Positions 45,847 to 53,593 are shown, counted from the stretch's first letter. The stretch is 64,000 nt of DNA from Comamonas sp. 26 (GCF_002754475.1 NZ_PEFL01000003.1:186001-250000); one strand, 5' to 3'. Numbers and translations are program-made. The notes: generated by a model not told the origin, from the letters alone.

Positions 45847-46805
45847 GCTCCGAGTTGACTCTCAAGGTTCGGGTGGCTGCGGTCTCAGATGAGGCCGAAG
45901 ACATTCGAAGCCTTGAACTTGTATCGATGGACGGAAGCCTGCTTCCGGCCTTTGCTGCAGGTTCGCATATCGACGTGCACTTAACGGAAAAAATTATCCG
46001 TCAGTACTCTCTATGCAATGCACCATCCGAACGAACGCGATACGTGATTGCGGTTCTACGCGACGCACAAGGGCGAGGCGGGTCTGCTGCAGTTCATGAG
46101 TTAAAGGTCGGCGACGAAATTCTTATTAGCGCGCCACGGAACCTCTTCGAACTGCGAACAGAAGGCAACTCAGTCCTAGTTGCTGGCGGAATCGGCATCA
46201 CCCCCATCCTAAGCATGGCCCAAAGCCTAGCTGCAGCGGGGCGCTCCTTCTCAATGCATTACGCAACGCGAACACGCAAGCGCACTGCATTCCTGGAAAA
46301 AATACGCACCTCCACGTTTGCTTCTTCAGTTTCGCACTACTGGAGCCAAGAGCCGGACGGCCAAAAGCTAGAGCTCGAAGAATTGCTCCGTGCTCCAAAG
46401 CCAGATGACCATTTGTACGTCTGCGGGCCTCGCCATTTCATGGATTCAGTAATCAAAACTGCCAGTGATATGGGTTGGCCTGAAGGGAACGTTCACTATG
46501 AATTCTTCACTGGCGAAGTTGTGCGGCTGGATTCTGACGAGACCTTTAACGTGCAAATCGCCAGCTCTGGTCAATCGATTTCAGTTGGCCCTGAGCAAAC
46601 GGTCGTCGAAGCGCTTGCGGCCGTCGGCATTGAAATCCCGACCTCTTGTGAGCAAGGAATCTGCGGAACCTGTCTAACAAGGGTTCTACGAGGCGAGCCA
46701 GACCATAGGGATATGTTTCTCACCCCAGAGGAACAGGCATGCAACGACAAGTTCTTGCCCTGCTGCTCACGTTCCAAGTCTAAGATTCTTGTTTTGGACC
46801 TTTAA
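45843..46805 (+). CDS. vanB: vanillate O-demethylase reductase component (VanB-like)
   Basis: 320 aa. Order of domains: flavin-binding barrel with RQYSLCNAP, nucleotide domain with VAGGIGITPILSMAQSL and YVCGPRHFMDSV, then a plant-type [2Fe-2S] ferredoxin with CEQGICGTCLTRVLRGEPDHRD and the last ligand in LPCCSRS. This is the phthalate-dioxygenase-reductase layout that feeds electrons from NAD(P)H to VanA. It overlaps vanA by 4 bp and ends the operon. Confidence 0.95.
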   Translation: MSSELTLKVRVAAVSDEAEDIRSLELVSMDGSLLPAFAAGSHIDVHLTEKIIRQYSLCNAPSERTRYVIAVLRDAQGRGGSAAVHELKVGDEILISAPRNLFELRTEGNSVLVAGGIGITPILSMAQSLAAAGRSFSMHYATRTRKRTAFLEKIRTSTFASSVSHYWSQEPDGQKLELEELLRAPKPDDHLYVCGPRHFMDSVIKTASDMGWPEGNVHYEFFTGEVVRLDSDETFNVQIASSGQSISVGPEQTVVEALAAVGIEIPTSCEQGICGTCLTRVLRGEPDHRDMFLTPEEQACNDKFLPCCSRSKSKILVLDL

Positions 46806-46889
46806 TGGAGCTTGAATCTCTGAGAGAAGGCCGGCTGCCGCCCGTCAAGGCCTAGTTCATCGAACACAACAACTTTGGCGGCGTGAGTA

Positions 46890-46945
46890 GGGCAAGGGAT
46901 GATTCTCCGCATTAGCGGAGCACCTGAATTTTTCAGGCCTTGCCC
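46890..46945. repeat. 56-bp perfect three-way-junction inverted repeat
   Basis: The outer stem GGGCAAGG (46890-46897) pairs with CCTTGCCC (46938-46945). Inside are two hairpins: CTCCGC-ATTA-GCGGAG (46905-46920) and CCTGAA-TTT-TTCAGG (46923-46937). All pairs are Watson-Crick. It begins 85 bp after vanB. There is no T tract, so it is not a standard terminator. It may act as an RNA 3' stabiliser, a regulatory RNA or a DNA recombination site. Confidence 0.65.
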
Positions 46946-47331
46946 GTCTTTCTGAGCTTCGATTTATTCCTCGAACGCAAACGTGCCGCCACTGAAGCTG
47001 TGAGCCCTAATCATTCCAAGGCAGCTGCTTCCTTGACTTCCAGCTCCATGGCACCACGGTCGTTTTGAGGAGCGACTAAGTCGGGGAGCGCACCATCTCG
47101 GCTCATGAGCTACAAAGCCATAGCTACATTCCAACGCTCACAGACGGGTCGCTGGCTTCAAGCTACTGCAGCGTTGCCACGGAACGCGCATGCGGCTGGC
47201 CCAACTCCGCAGCGACTCCTTTCGTCCTAGCCGCATCAAGGCCTGGTCCACTTCCAATTTATATAGTGCTACTTGGGTAGCAGGCGGGACAGCACCGAAC
47301 TCTCGGGTGCTCTCTGACATACTCATCTATC

Positions 47332-47356
47332 AGTACAAAAGTACCCAATTTGTACT
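47332..47356. promoter_or_regulatory. inverted repeat AGTACAAA / TTTGTACT upstream of the Fic-like gene
   Basis: 8-bp arms, 9-bp spacer, in AT-rich DNA with nearby ATAT elements about 120 bp before the gene start. The gene product has an N-terminal helix-turn-helix, so autoregulation through this site is possible. Confidence 0.4.
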
Positions 47357-47479
47357 CATATATCGGTACACCTACAGCCTGCACTCCTTGGCACAGCGGT
47401 GCAATGAAGCGCTAGGACTGGCCGGCAATCACCATGAAGAAACGGGCGGTCCAGCACTACCTTGGCGCACAATTGGCGT

Positions 47480-48538
47480 ATGAGTATTTCAGAGCGCAAG
47501 AAAGCAATATTGGATGCGGTAAAGGCTGCCCGCAGCCCTGTCCGGCCAAGCACATTGATGAACTCCATTGCGAGTTCACGAGCCTCTCTCAATCGCGATT
47601 TGAAAAGCTTGGCCGAGACTGGGCTACTGGAAACTCAGGGCAAGGGGCGTTCGACGCGTTACCTCGCAGGGGTCGACCCCAACGAGCCTCCAAAGGCCGG
47701 CCGGCAATGGTCTTCAACAGCAACGGCGTTGTTTGAGACATTAAGCACATCGTCGACTACGCGCCCACAGTTTCAGTACGATGCAAGTTTCTTGACTGAC
47801 TACACCCCGAATCTGTGCAGCCTTCTACCGCCACAGCTAGCCCTGTATTTGTTCCATGCAGGCTATTACGGACAAGCGTGCCCTGTGCAACCCAAGCCTG
47901 GTTTAGCAGCACAGCAACCTTTTGAGGAACTTGCATGGTCGTCTGGTTGTCTTGATGGCATCTCCATGAGACTTGATGACGCCAAGCTGGTCCTAAACAG
48001 GCAACCTCACCCAGCCGGTCTCAGCAGGGATGCTTTGGTACTTCTCAATCACAAGGATGCCATCGACTACATCAAGGTCAATGCGCCGGAGCAGGACATA
48101 TCCGTTGAGAGCATTGTCGACGTGCAAGCCTTGCTGATGCGGGACCTAGTGGATGCACCGCTCATAGGCAGCATCCGCACGCTGCCTATTTATGGCTGCG
48201 ACTACGCTCCTTGCCACGACCCTGCAGTCTTGCATTCGCTGCTGGCGTCCATCAGCGACAAGGCGCGACAAATACACAACCCTATTGAGGCGGCGTTCTT
48301 CACCTGGGTCAATTTGTCGTACCTGCAAGCATTCAATTTCGGAAATGGCTCCACCGCTCGCCTGGCTGCCAACATCCCGTTGCTACACAAGAACTGTGCT
48401 CCTTTGTCGTTTCAAGGCGTGCCCAGAGATGACTATGAGTTGGCGCTCAGCGGTATCTATCAAAAGCAGGACGTGACAGCCGCGGCAGAACTCTTTGAGT
48501 TCGTATATCGCCAGTCCGCGCAAAGCTTTTACCAGTGA
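47480..48538 (+). CDS. winged-helix/Fic-like protein lacking the catalytic histidine
   Basis: 352 aa from the ATG at 47480. Residues 1-60 are a helix-turn-helix (ILDAVKAARSPVRPSTLMNSIASSRASLNRDLKSLAETGLLETQGKGRSTRYL). The C-terminal domain follows the Fic pattern with LQAFNFGNGSTARLAANIPLLHKNCAPLSFQ, comparable to the Fic loop HPFxxGNGRxxRLxxN. Here the active-site H-P is Q283-A and the arginine after GNG is serine, while the second arginine and the ANIPL tail are kept. It therefore likely binds but does not AMPylate, or does different chemistry. It is followed by a convergent gene. Confidence 0.72.
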   Translation: MSISERKKAILDAVKAARSPVRPSTLMNSIASSRASLNRDLKSLAETGLLETQGKGRSTRYLAGVDPNEPPKAGRQWSSTATALFETLSTSSTTRPQFQYDASFLTDYTPNLCSLLPPQLALYLFHAGYYGQACPVQPKPGLAAQQPFEELAWSSGCLDGISMRLDDAKLVLNRQPHPAGLSRDALVLLNHKDAIDYIKVNAPEQDISVESIVDVQALLMRDLVDAPLIGSIRTLPIYGCDYAPCHDPAVLHSLLASISDKARQIHNPIEAAFFTWVNLSYLQAFNFGNGSTARLAANIPLLHKNCAPLSFQGVPRDDYELALSGIYQKQDVTAAAELFEFVYRQSAQSFYQ

Positions 48539-48611
48539 GCGCATCAAGGTTCTCGCTGGAGGTCTGCGAATGCTCAGAAGGAGCTAGTCAACTCGACCAC
48601 CCATAGCAAGA

Positions 48612-49331
48612 CTACTCACCAAGCTCGTTGTCGTCGACCGGCTTATCAGGGTGTTCATCGCGGTCTAATGGCTCACGGAGTTCGTCCAAACTTTCCTCTT
48701 GCGGTGGCTGGGAATAGTACGCTTGGTGAATGTCATCGAGGGATAGCTCTTGCGCTACGTGCGAGTTAGCCATGCCCGAAGCCAATCGAATACGGGCATC
48801 TCGTGACAACTCAACCACTCGTTGACTCTCACTGCTAAACCTTTCGATGTATCCCAGCCTGTAACGCTTCGATGATTGCAGAACACTCATGCGCGGTCGC
48901 CTCAAACGCATCGGGCGCATAGCCTGCAGGAGGCTTAGAGACTTCATCGCCGTGCGTGGAGGAGCGAGCAGTTGCTGCAAGAACGCATTTGTGGGTTGTA
49001 GGTCGTTCAGGTGGGTCAACACCTCCTCGAGAGTCTCGAAGCGACCACTTTGGGGATTGAAATACCTCCACGGATGCCCCTCATTCGAGTCGCATTCCAA
49101 GCAGTCGCGTGCAAAACTCTCGAAATCAGCGACAGGACATACCCCCACTGGCTGAGGTTTCGTGTTGTTCTTGGCCCGGCTGTCTTTGACCAGCAAAGAA
49201 AAATTCGCATAGCCTTGTTCTAAAGCCAACCGATTCTGGGCTGCATTGAGGGGGATGGATTGCTCGCGAGCCAAGCGTTTAGCTGAACGCTTGAGTTGCT
49301 CCAAACGAGCGGGGGGAAGGCGCTTGGTCAT
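48612..49331 (-). CDS. hypothetical protein with plasmid/ICE-type N-terminal helix motif
   Basis: 239 aa. The N-terminus LKRSAKRLAREQSIPLNAAQNRLALEQGYANFSLLV is a helical motif I know from many accessory proteins on plasmids and ICEs. The middle has a possible CPV...C..C cysteine set (VGVCPVADFESFARDCLECDSNEG). The C-terminus is very acidic (ESLDELREPLDRDEHPDKPVDDNELGE). No function can be given. The acidic tail could mimic DNA or contact a basic partner. Confidence 0.6.
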   Translation of the reverse strand: MTKRLPPARLEQLKRSAKRLAREQSIPLNAAQNRLALEQGYANFSLLVKDSRAKNNTKPQPVGVCPVADFESFARDCLECDSNEGHPWRYFNPQSGRFETLEEVLTHLNDLQPTNAFLQQLLAPPRTAMKSLSLLQAMRPMRLRRPRMSVLQSSKRYRLGYIERFSSESQRVVELSRDARIRLASGMANSHVAQELSLDDIHQAYYSQPPQEESLDELREPLDRDEHPDKPVDDNELGE

Positions 49332-49858
49332 GATTTATTCCCACAGTCACCCTGACACAATGCGCCCACACATTGAGCCTGGATGACCCGTTGGTCAAAC
49401 CACAACCCGGAACTACTACGCTGTCGCGAACAACTTGGCCACCGTGGGCGGGCGAGCCGGCGAGTCGGCTCCGCTTAAAAGTATAGGAAACGCCTGAGCA
49501 GACTTCAAGCAAATTACAGGGTCCTCAGCAACCGCTCAAAGGTTTACTGACGAAGAAATCAACTAGGACCTCAATACTCGCCTGGTTCCTGCTCGCCTGA
49601 GTCGATGTGCGGTCCCTCCAGATTGCTTACGAAAACTCCACAGCATCGCCCGCCAACTACTGAGCTAACGGGACCAAGCTGAAGACATGGTGCCAGTGTT
49701 CCTACCATGGCAGTCTGTATATTCCGGTTGAACTGGCCGGCTGTGGCTGACCAGGCTACTGCTCCTAACCGACTGAGTTCGGCCAGAAGCAGACACTCTG
49801 GGATGACCTCAACCTGTAAGCTACTCACAATATCTTCTATATAAACGATGAGGCCCAA
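49332..49858. other. 527-bp region between two accessory genes
   Basis: No convincing gene; a 135-codon minus-strand frame at its right part overlaps the next gene and has no family features. It contains a tRNA-like fold at 49611-49675 and AT-rich promoter-like DNA at about 49825-49850. Confidence 0.45.
49611..49675 (-). other. tRNA-like fragment (acceptor stem plus D-arm)
   Basis: On the minus strand it starts GGTCCCGTTAGCTCAGTAGT and ends GGAGGGACC. GGTCCC pairs with GGGACC as an acceptor stem, and GCTC pairs with GGGC as a D-stem around a tRNA-like loop. There is no canonical anticodon stem or T-arm, so it is not a working tRNA. It could be a decayed tRNA or a chance match. Confidence 0.3.
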
Positions 49859-50539
49859 ATGTCCCGATACGCTCAGCTCACTTCCGTACTGCTTTCTAAC
49901 CCAGCAGCGCAAGTCATTCTGACGTTCGACGAGCTGGACAGAATCGTGCCGGGCGGATTGCCAGCCTCGGCCAAGCAATATCCGGCATGGTGGGCAAACA
50001 ACGCGTCAAGCCAGCCGCACGCAAAGTACTGGCTTGATGCTGGACGACGAGCCACGCCCAACTTCAAAGCAGGTCGGGCAGTCTTCACCCTGGATGAGTC
50101 CATTGAAACTGGTGAGCTGGCCGCGGCGGTAGTCGATGAGTCGACGCCGCAAGCCCTAACGGAATATGTCGAAAGCAGCTTGAGCCTCGAGCGCGACCTC
50201 GAAGACCAGATAGTTAGTCACCTTGACGTTCTGGAGCCTGGCCTGACGCTCGTTTCGCGCCAAGAAACCAGTGATGTTGGCAGGCTCGACCTACTCGCGA
50301 GGGACGCAGAGGGCCGCATGGTCATAATCGAACTGAAGGCAGGCGAGGCAAAGGACTCATCCATCGGACAAATTGCGCGCTATATCGGCTGGTACGCGCA
50401 GAAAGAAGGCCAACCACCACGGGCAATTTTGGTCGCATCGGGATTTTCGGAGCCAGTAAGGTGGGCGGCCAAGGCAATTCCGGGACTGAAACTGGTGACG
50501 TATCGAGTGCAGTTTGTGTTCGAAGCAGCGACAGTATAA
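49859..50539 (+). CDS. predicted nuclease: N-terminal LP.SA.xY..WW domain + NucS-like PD-(D/E)XK domain
   Basis: 226 aa. Residues 15-80 (ILTFDELDRIVPGGLPASAKQYPAWWANN...YWLDAGRRATPNFKAGRAVF) match a small domain often seen fused to nucleases or alone in defence regions. Residues 108-226 resemble the C-terminal nuclease domain of EndoMS/NucS: E111 and E115 in LERDLEDQI, D144 in GRLDLLARD, and E158/K160 in VIIELKAGE. The tail is a conserved QIARYIGWY helix. It probably cuts DNA. Single gene on the plus strand. Confidence 0.75.
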   Translation: MSRYAQLTSVLLSNPAAQVILTFDELDRIVPGGLPASAKQYPAWWANNASSQPHAKYWLDAGRRATPNFKAGRAVFTLDESIETGELAAAVVDESTPQALTEYVESSLSLERDLEDQIVSHLDVLEPGLTLVSRQETSDVGRLDLLARDAEGRMVIIELKAGEAKDSSIGQIARYIGWYAQKEGQPPRAILVASGFSEPVRWAAKAIPGLKLVTYRVQFVFEAATV

Positions 50540-50682
50540 AAAGGGAGATGCTTTACTTCAGCCAGTCGCTGTGGAACGCCTTCCATGACTGGTTAGGGTC
50601 GCATGCAGCCGCTGGTCAGCTCAAGCATACCGGTCAGCTCCGAACGGAATGAAGGTCAACGATGGCCAGCACCCGCAGGCAG

Positions 50683-51183
50683 TCACCACTGCTTAATTTG
50701 CTCTTTCAATTTGTCTGACAGCTCTTTAAGAGCCTGAGGTTCAGATAGTCCTGACGTTCGTTCTGTCAGCACGAGATGCGGGGATGCCGCGGCACCCCAG
50801 CCTTCGTCGTCGTCATCCAGGGCGACCCAGCTAGTTGCAGAGCGGCGTGTGGCATCCGCGAGCACTTGGGCACCTCGGGTCATCGCATCGAACTCGAACT
50901 TGTTCATCGCGCTGTGAAACGTAGCCCCAATCACTCGAGAGCGCAGGGCTTCAGGGAGGTAAGCCTTGGCCTGGGAATAGCTCAGCACGCGCACCCAGGA
51001 AGTAGACAAGACGATGGCGACTTCCGGGTATGGCGCCAGAGCTTCGACAAGGAGCTCCGCGTTCTCGAACAAGCGATGACCAGCATGGTCGACACTGAAG
51101 TACATCCCACCCCTCGGGTGGCGATACACAGGCTCCGGGTGCAGAACTCCGTCGTAGTCCAAGTACAGAATGGTCTTTGACAT
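50683..51183 (-). CDS. HAD-fold protein 1 of a tandem triplet
   Basis: 166 aa. Motif I is YLDYDGVLHPE (D9 and D11), motif II serine/threonine is in IVLSTSWVRVL and motif IV is VALDDDDEGW. This pattern matches the small HAD domain also found in 'Swiss Army Knife' RNA repair proteins. It could be a phosphatase on nucleic-acid ends. It is the last of three related but diverged HAD genes on the minus strand. Confidence 0.82.
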   Translation of the reverse strand: MSKTILYLDYDGVLHPEPVYRHPRGGMYFSVDHAGHRLFENAELLVEALAPYPEVAIVLSTSWVRVLSYSQAKAYLPEALRSRVIGATFHSAMNKFEFDAMTRGAQVLADATRRSATSWVALDDDDEGWGAAASPHLVLTERTSGLSEPQALKELSDKLKEQIKQW

Positions 51184-51244
51184 GTTTGCCTGGCTTACTG
51201 GCAGGTCAGCAGGTACAGATGAACGCCGGTTGGTGCCGCTGATT

Positions 51245-51802
51245 TCAAGGTTTAGAACTTATGCCTCGCAGCGTAAAGGCATGCCGAAGGCTTTGAAGCT
51301 CGTCCTTCTGAAAGCCAACACCCTCCTGGCAGAGAACCACGAATTGGCGCCGTTCTCGCGACCAGTTCTCGAATCCTGTGCCTGAGAGTCCGTCATCGAG
51401 CGCAGCCCACGAGTGAGCACATTTTGGATGCAGGTCCAGCCAACTGTTGATTTCCACCGCCCGATGCGCCCGCCGCGAGACTTGAGGTGTGGTCCAGTCC
51501 TGATGCAGCCCCTGTGCGACAAAGCCAAGACCGCCCAGCTCTAGCGTCCTCTCCAATAGGTCTCGGTCAAAAAACCAGCGCCAACTTGTGGAGAGCACAT
51601 ACCGAGGAGAGAACTCCTCATGCACCAGCCTGAGATGCGACACAGCGTGAGCGTCGAACAGCTTGGTCCAGAGCTCATCCCAAGCACACAGCGGTGTACC
51701 TGCCCGAGCTGCCTCATCCAAAGCAGTTAACGCGTCATAGCCACCAAATGGGTTGTTGAGGCAAATGACATCATCGAAATCCAGGAACAGGATGGGGCTC
51801 AT
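51245..51802 (-). CDS. HAD-fold protein 2 of a tandem triplet
   Basis: 185 aa. Motif I FLDFDDVICLNN (D8 and D10; the usual glycine after the second Asp is aspartate here), motif II STSWRWFF, motif IV WAALDDGLSG. It overlaps HAD gene 3 by 4 bp (51799-51802), so it is translated from the same message. HAD gene 1 follows 61 bp later. Confidence 0.82.
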   Translation of the reverse strand: MSPILFLDFDDVICLNNPFGGYDALTALDEAARAGTPLCAWDELWTKLFDAHAVSHLRLVHEEFSPRYVLSTSWRWFFDRDLLERTLELGGLGFVAQGLHQDWTTPQVSRRAHRAVEINSWLDLHPKCAHSWAALDDGLSGTGFENWSRERRQFVVLCQEGVGFQKDELQSLRHAFTLRGISSKP

Positions 51803-52395
51803 ACAGGCTCAGCTCGCTGCGGCTCCTGGCCGAGGAGTCGGAGTTCTCCTTCAGTTGCAGTACTCATGCTATCTGTGTGCAGGTTCATCCAGTCACGAAG
51901 CTTCTGCTGGACGCTGATGTCCGATATCCCCGTCTCACTCTCACAAAGTATCAATGTCGGCCAAGAACCTGGCGGCCCCGGAAAGAACTTAGGTTTGTCG
52001 TCTAGCACGACGTAGTCAGTGATGGCGTTGAGCTCCAACCAGGCACGTATCGCTACGTCTCGTCCTATTTGGGGATTGCCAATGGAACCACCGTACCAGC
52101 GGGCAATTGGAGCAAGGAGTTCTCCCAGCTGGGCGTCATTCAAGAAGATGCGCCAGGAGCTGCTGACAACCACTGCGATATTTGAATGCTTCTGCAGCAG
52201 GTCCGCGAGGATGCCAAGGTGCTGGAAGGTGCCTGGCCATCCCGCTCGAATTTCGTGCGGCTCAAGCGGAGGCCTCGCACCTGCAATAGCTCGGGGTGGA
52301 TGCAGGACTCCGTCAAAGTCTAAAAAAATGACGCGACTGCATTGCTCTGCAAGCTTGTTAGGTCCGTACTTCGATGAAGTCATCAGTTCAACCAA
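51799..52395 (-). CDS. HAD-fold protein 3 of a tandem triplet
   Basis: 198 aa (194 from the second ATG at 52383). Motif I FLDFDGVLHPPRA (D26 and D28), motif II VVVSSSWRIFL, motif IV YVVLDDKPKFFPG. A short C-terminal extension follows. It is the first HAD gene after the hypothetical gene at 52466 (70-bp gap). Confidence 0.82.
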   Translation of the reverse strand: MVELMTSSKYGPNKLAEQCSRVIFLDFDGVLHPPRAIAGARPPLEPHEIRAGWPGTFQHLGILADLLQKHSNIAVVVSSSWRIFLNDAQLGELLAPIARWYGGSIGNPQIGRDVAIRAWLELNAITDYVVLDDKPKFFPGPPGSWPTLILCESETGISDISVQQKLRDWMNLHTDSMSTATEGELRLLGQEPQRAEPV

Positions 52396-52465
52396 TCAAA
52401 AGGACAATAACTTGGGTGTGACACGTCGCCGGCAAGCAAGTCGATGCCAATGGACTCGAAATAGA

Positions 52466-52930
52466 CTAATTTCGTGAACGCCTCTTTGCAGAAGCTCCGG
52501 AAATTTCGAACAGTGGTACCCAGTCATCCGACTCAGCCCTCACGACAGGCTTCATAGAGTGGCCGTCGAGATATTTGTCTGGAACGTCAGACGTCTTTAG
52601 GGCTAACTTTTCGCTGTGGCGCCCTGGGCGGACCCAAACCTCTTCTATGGGCTGCATGGCCAAGTTAGTCTGCTGTTTGGAGTAGGTGATGCAGTGCAAC
52701 GCAACAATCAGATAGGACTCTTGGGTGCTTCGAAGCCTACGGAGTGCCTCTACATCCGGGAACATGGCCGTCACTCGCTCTGAAATCGGCTCCCCTCTGG
52801 GTTGGACAGTTGCAATGAACATAGGCGCCGCACAGTCTTTGACGACGCTGCCCCAGTACCCACCACCGTTAGGGAAAAAGACCTTCTGATGCGGGTAGGG
52901 AATCTGGTTTTCGGGCAAGCAAAGAAACAT
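52466..52930 (-). CDS. hypothetical protein heading the HAD operon
   Basis: 154 aa from the ATG at 52930 (a TTG at 52942 would add four residues). Sequence begins MFLCLPENQIPYPHQKVFFPNGGGYWGSVV and contains a conserved-looking LIVALHCITYSKQQTNLAM segment and a basic C-terminus. No family recognised. It diverges from the Xre regulator gene; the spacer holds 15-bp repeats, and the three HAD genes follow on the same strand. Confidence 0.65.
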   Translation of the reverse strand: MFLCLPENQIPYPHQKVFFPNGGGYWGSVVKDCAAPMFIATVQPRGEPISERVTAMFPDVEALRRLRSTQESYLIVALHCITYSKQQTNLAMQPIEEVWVRPGRHSEKLALKTSDVPDKYLDGHSMKPVVRAESDDWVPLFEISGASAKRRSRN

Positions 52931-52964
52931 GAAATTCCACAATAGCTACCACTCTATTGTGTCA

Positions 52965-53029
52965 TATATAGCACTACCATATACAGCAACCTTCTATATA
53001 GCACCGCTCTATATGAAGTCGACATATAA
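52965..53029. repeat. TATA-type elements repeated every 15 bp (five units)
   Basis: Units start TATAT at 52965, TATAC at 52980, TATAT at 52995, TATAT at 53010 and TATAA at 53025. The first three extend to a shared TATAnAGCA(C/A) core. They fill the space between the divergent hypothetical/HAD operon and xre, so they overlap both promoters and look like an array of regulator sites. Confidence 0.7.
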
Positions 53030-53048
53030 GGAGAGCTGCAACAACATG

Positions 53049-53066
53049 TCGGGATGTACATCCCGA
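53049..53066. promoter_or_regulatory. 18-bp perfect palindrome over the xre start codon
   Basis: TCGGGATGTACATCCCGA includes the ATG at 53054. As DNA it is a likely autoregulatory operator; as RNA it would fold into a hairpin that hides the start codon. Confidence 0.75.
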
Positions 53067-53302
53067 AGCTTCCAAAGCAGAAAACGACGGTCTCAACAAA
53101 GGAGGTACTAGCTAAAAATCTCGTGCGCCTCCGAGCGGAACGGCAGATGTCGCAAGAGGACCTTAGCTACATGGCTGGCTTGGGTAGAACATATGTCAGC
53201 CACATCGAACGACGGGAGCGCAATGTCACCCTTGAAACGTTAGAGGCACTTGCGGCAGGCCTTGGCGTCTCTGTTCGTGACCTGTTTGATGAGTCCAATT
53301 AG
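53054..53302 (+). CDS. Xre-family HTH regulator, controller-protein size
   Basis: 82 aa. The lambda-repressor-like HTH is LAKNLVRLRAERQMSQEDLSYMAGLGRTYVSHIERRERNVTLETLEALAAGLGVSVRDLF, the size and style of restriction-modification C proteins. The AAGGAG at 53028 is 20 nt from this ATG and better placed for an ATG at 53046 in another frame, which encodes a 21-residue leader ending AGG-AGG-TAC-TAG. Translation may therefore be coupled or attenuated. No modification enzyme is adjacent; the HAD operon is the obvious target. Confidence 0.88.
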   Translation: MYIPKLPKQKTTVSTKEVLAKNLVRLRAERQMSQEDLSYMAGLGRTYVSHIERRERNVTLETLEALAAGLGVSVRDLFDESN

Positions 53303-53593
53303 TACTTTGGGTCGCCAATTGCGGGCGCTGGTATCAAACCATCCCGAGGCGCGATACGGGCCTGCCTGTACGCCCCTTTGCAGACACTGCATGGCGTCCT
53401 ATTGGCACTCATGCAAATTAGATGCGTGCATCCCGATTAGCATTCTCTTGGCGGCGTCTAAGTCGCCTTTCTGAGCTACGGCTTCAGTGTTCGACTCATT
53501 TCTTCTGACAAATAGCCAAATTTCGGCCACTGTATCGCCCCGGCTTTTTGGCCCGACTGTCTGGCCACTAGGGCTTTCGCGTCCGAGCAGTTT

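Larger units (their letters stand above)
46806..47479. other. 674-bp region between the catabolic and defence-like blocks
   Basis: It contains a perfect three-way-junction inverted repeat at 46890-46945 and an inverted repeat AGTACAAA / TTTGTACT at 47332-47356 before the Fic-like gene. Open frames crossing it show no known protein features. It may be a joint where two cargo segments were put together. Confidence 0.5.

Noticed and set aside
46890..46945. Integron attC site
   Set aside because: The structure lacks the GTTRRRY/RYYYAAC end sequences and no integron integrase or cassette array is present.
49571..49978. 135-codon minus-strand frame
   Set aside because: Overlaps the start of the NucS-like gene on the other strand and has no protein-family character.
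53054..53302. Restriction-modification system controlled by the Xre protein
   Set aside because: The regulator has controller-protein size, but no methyltransferase gene exists anywhere in the island.
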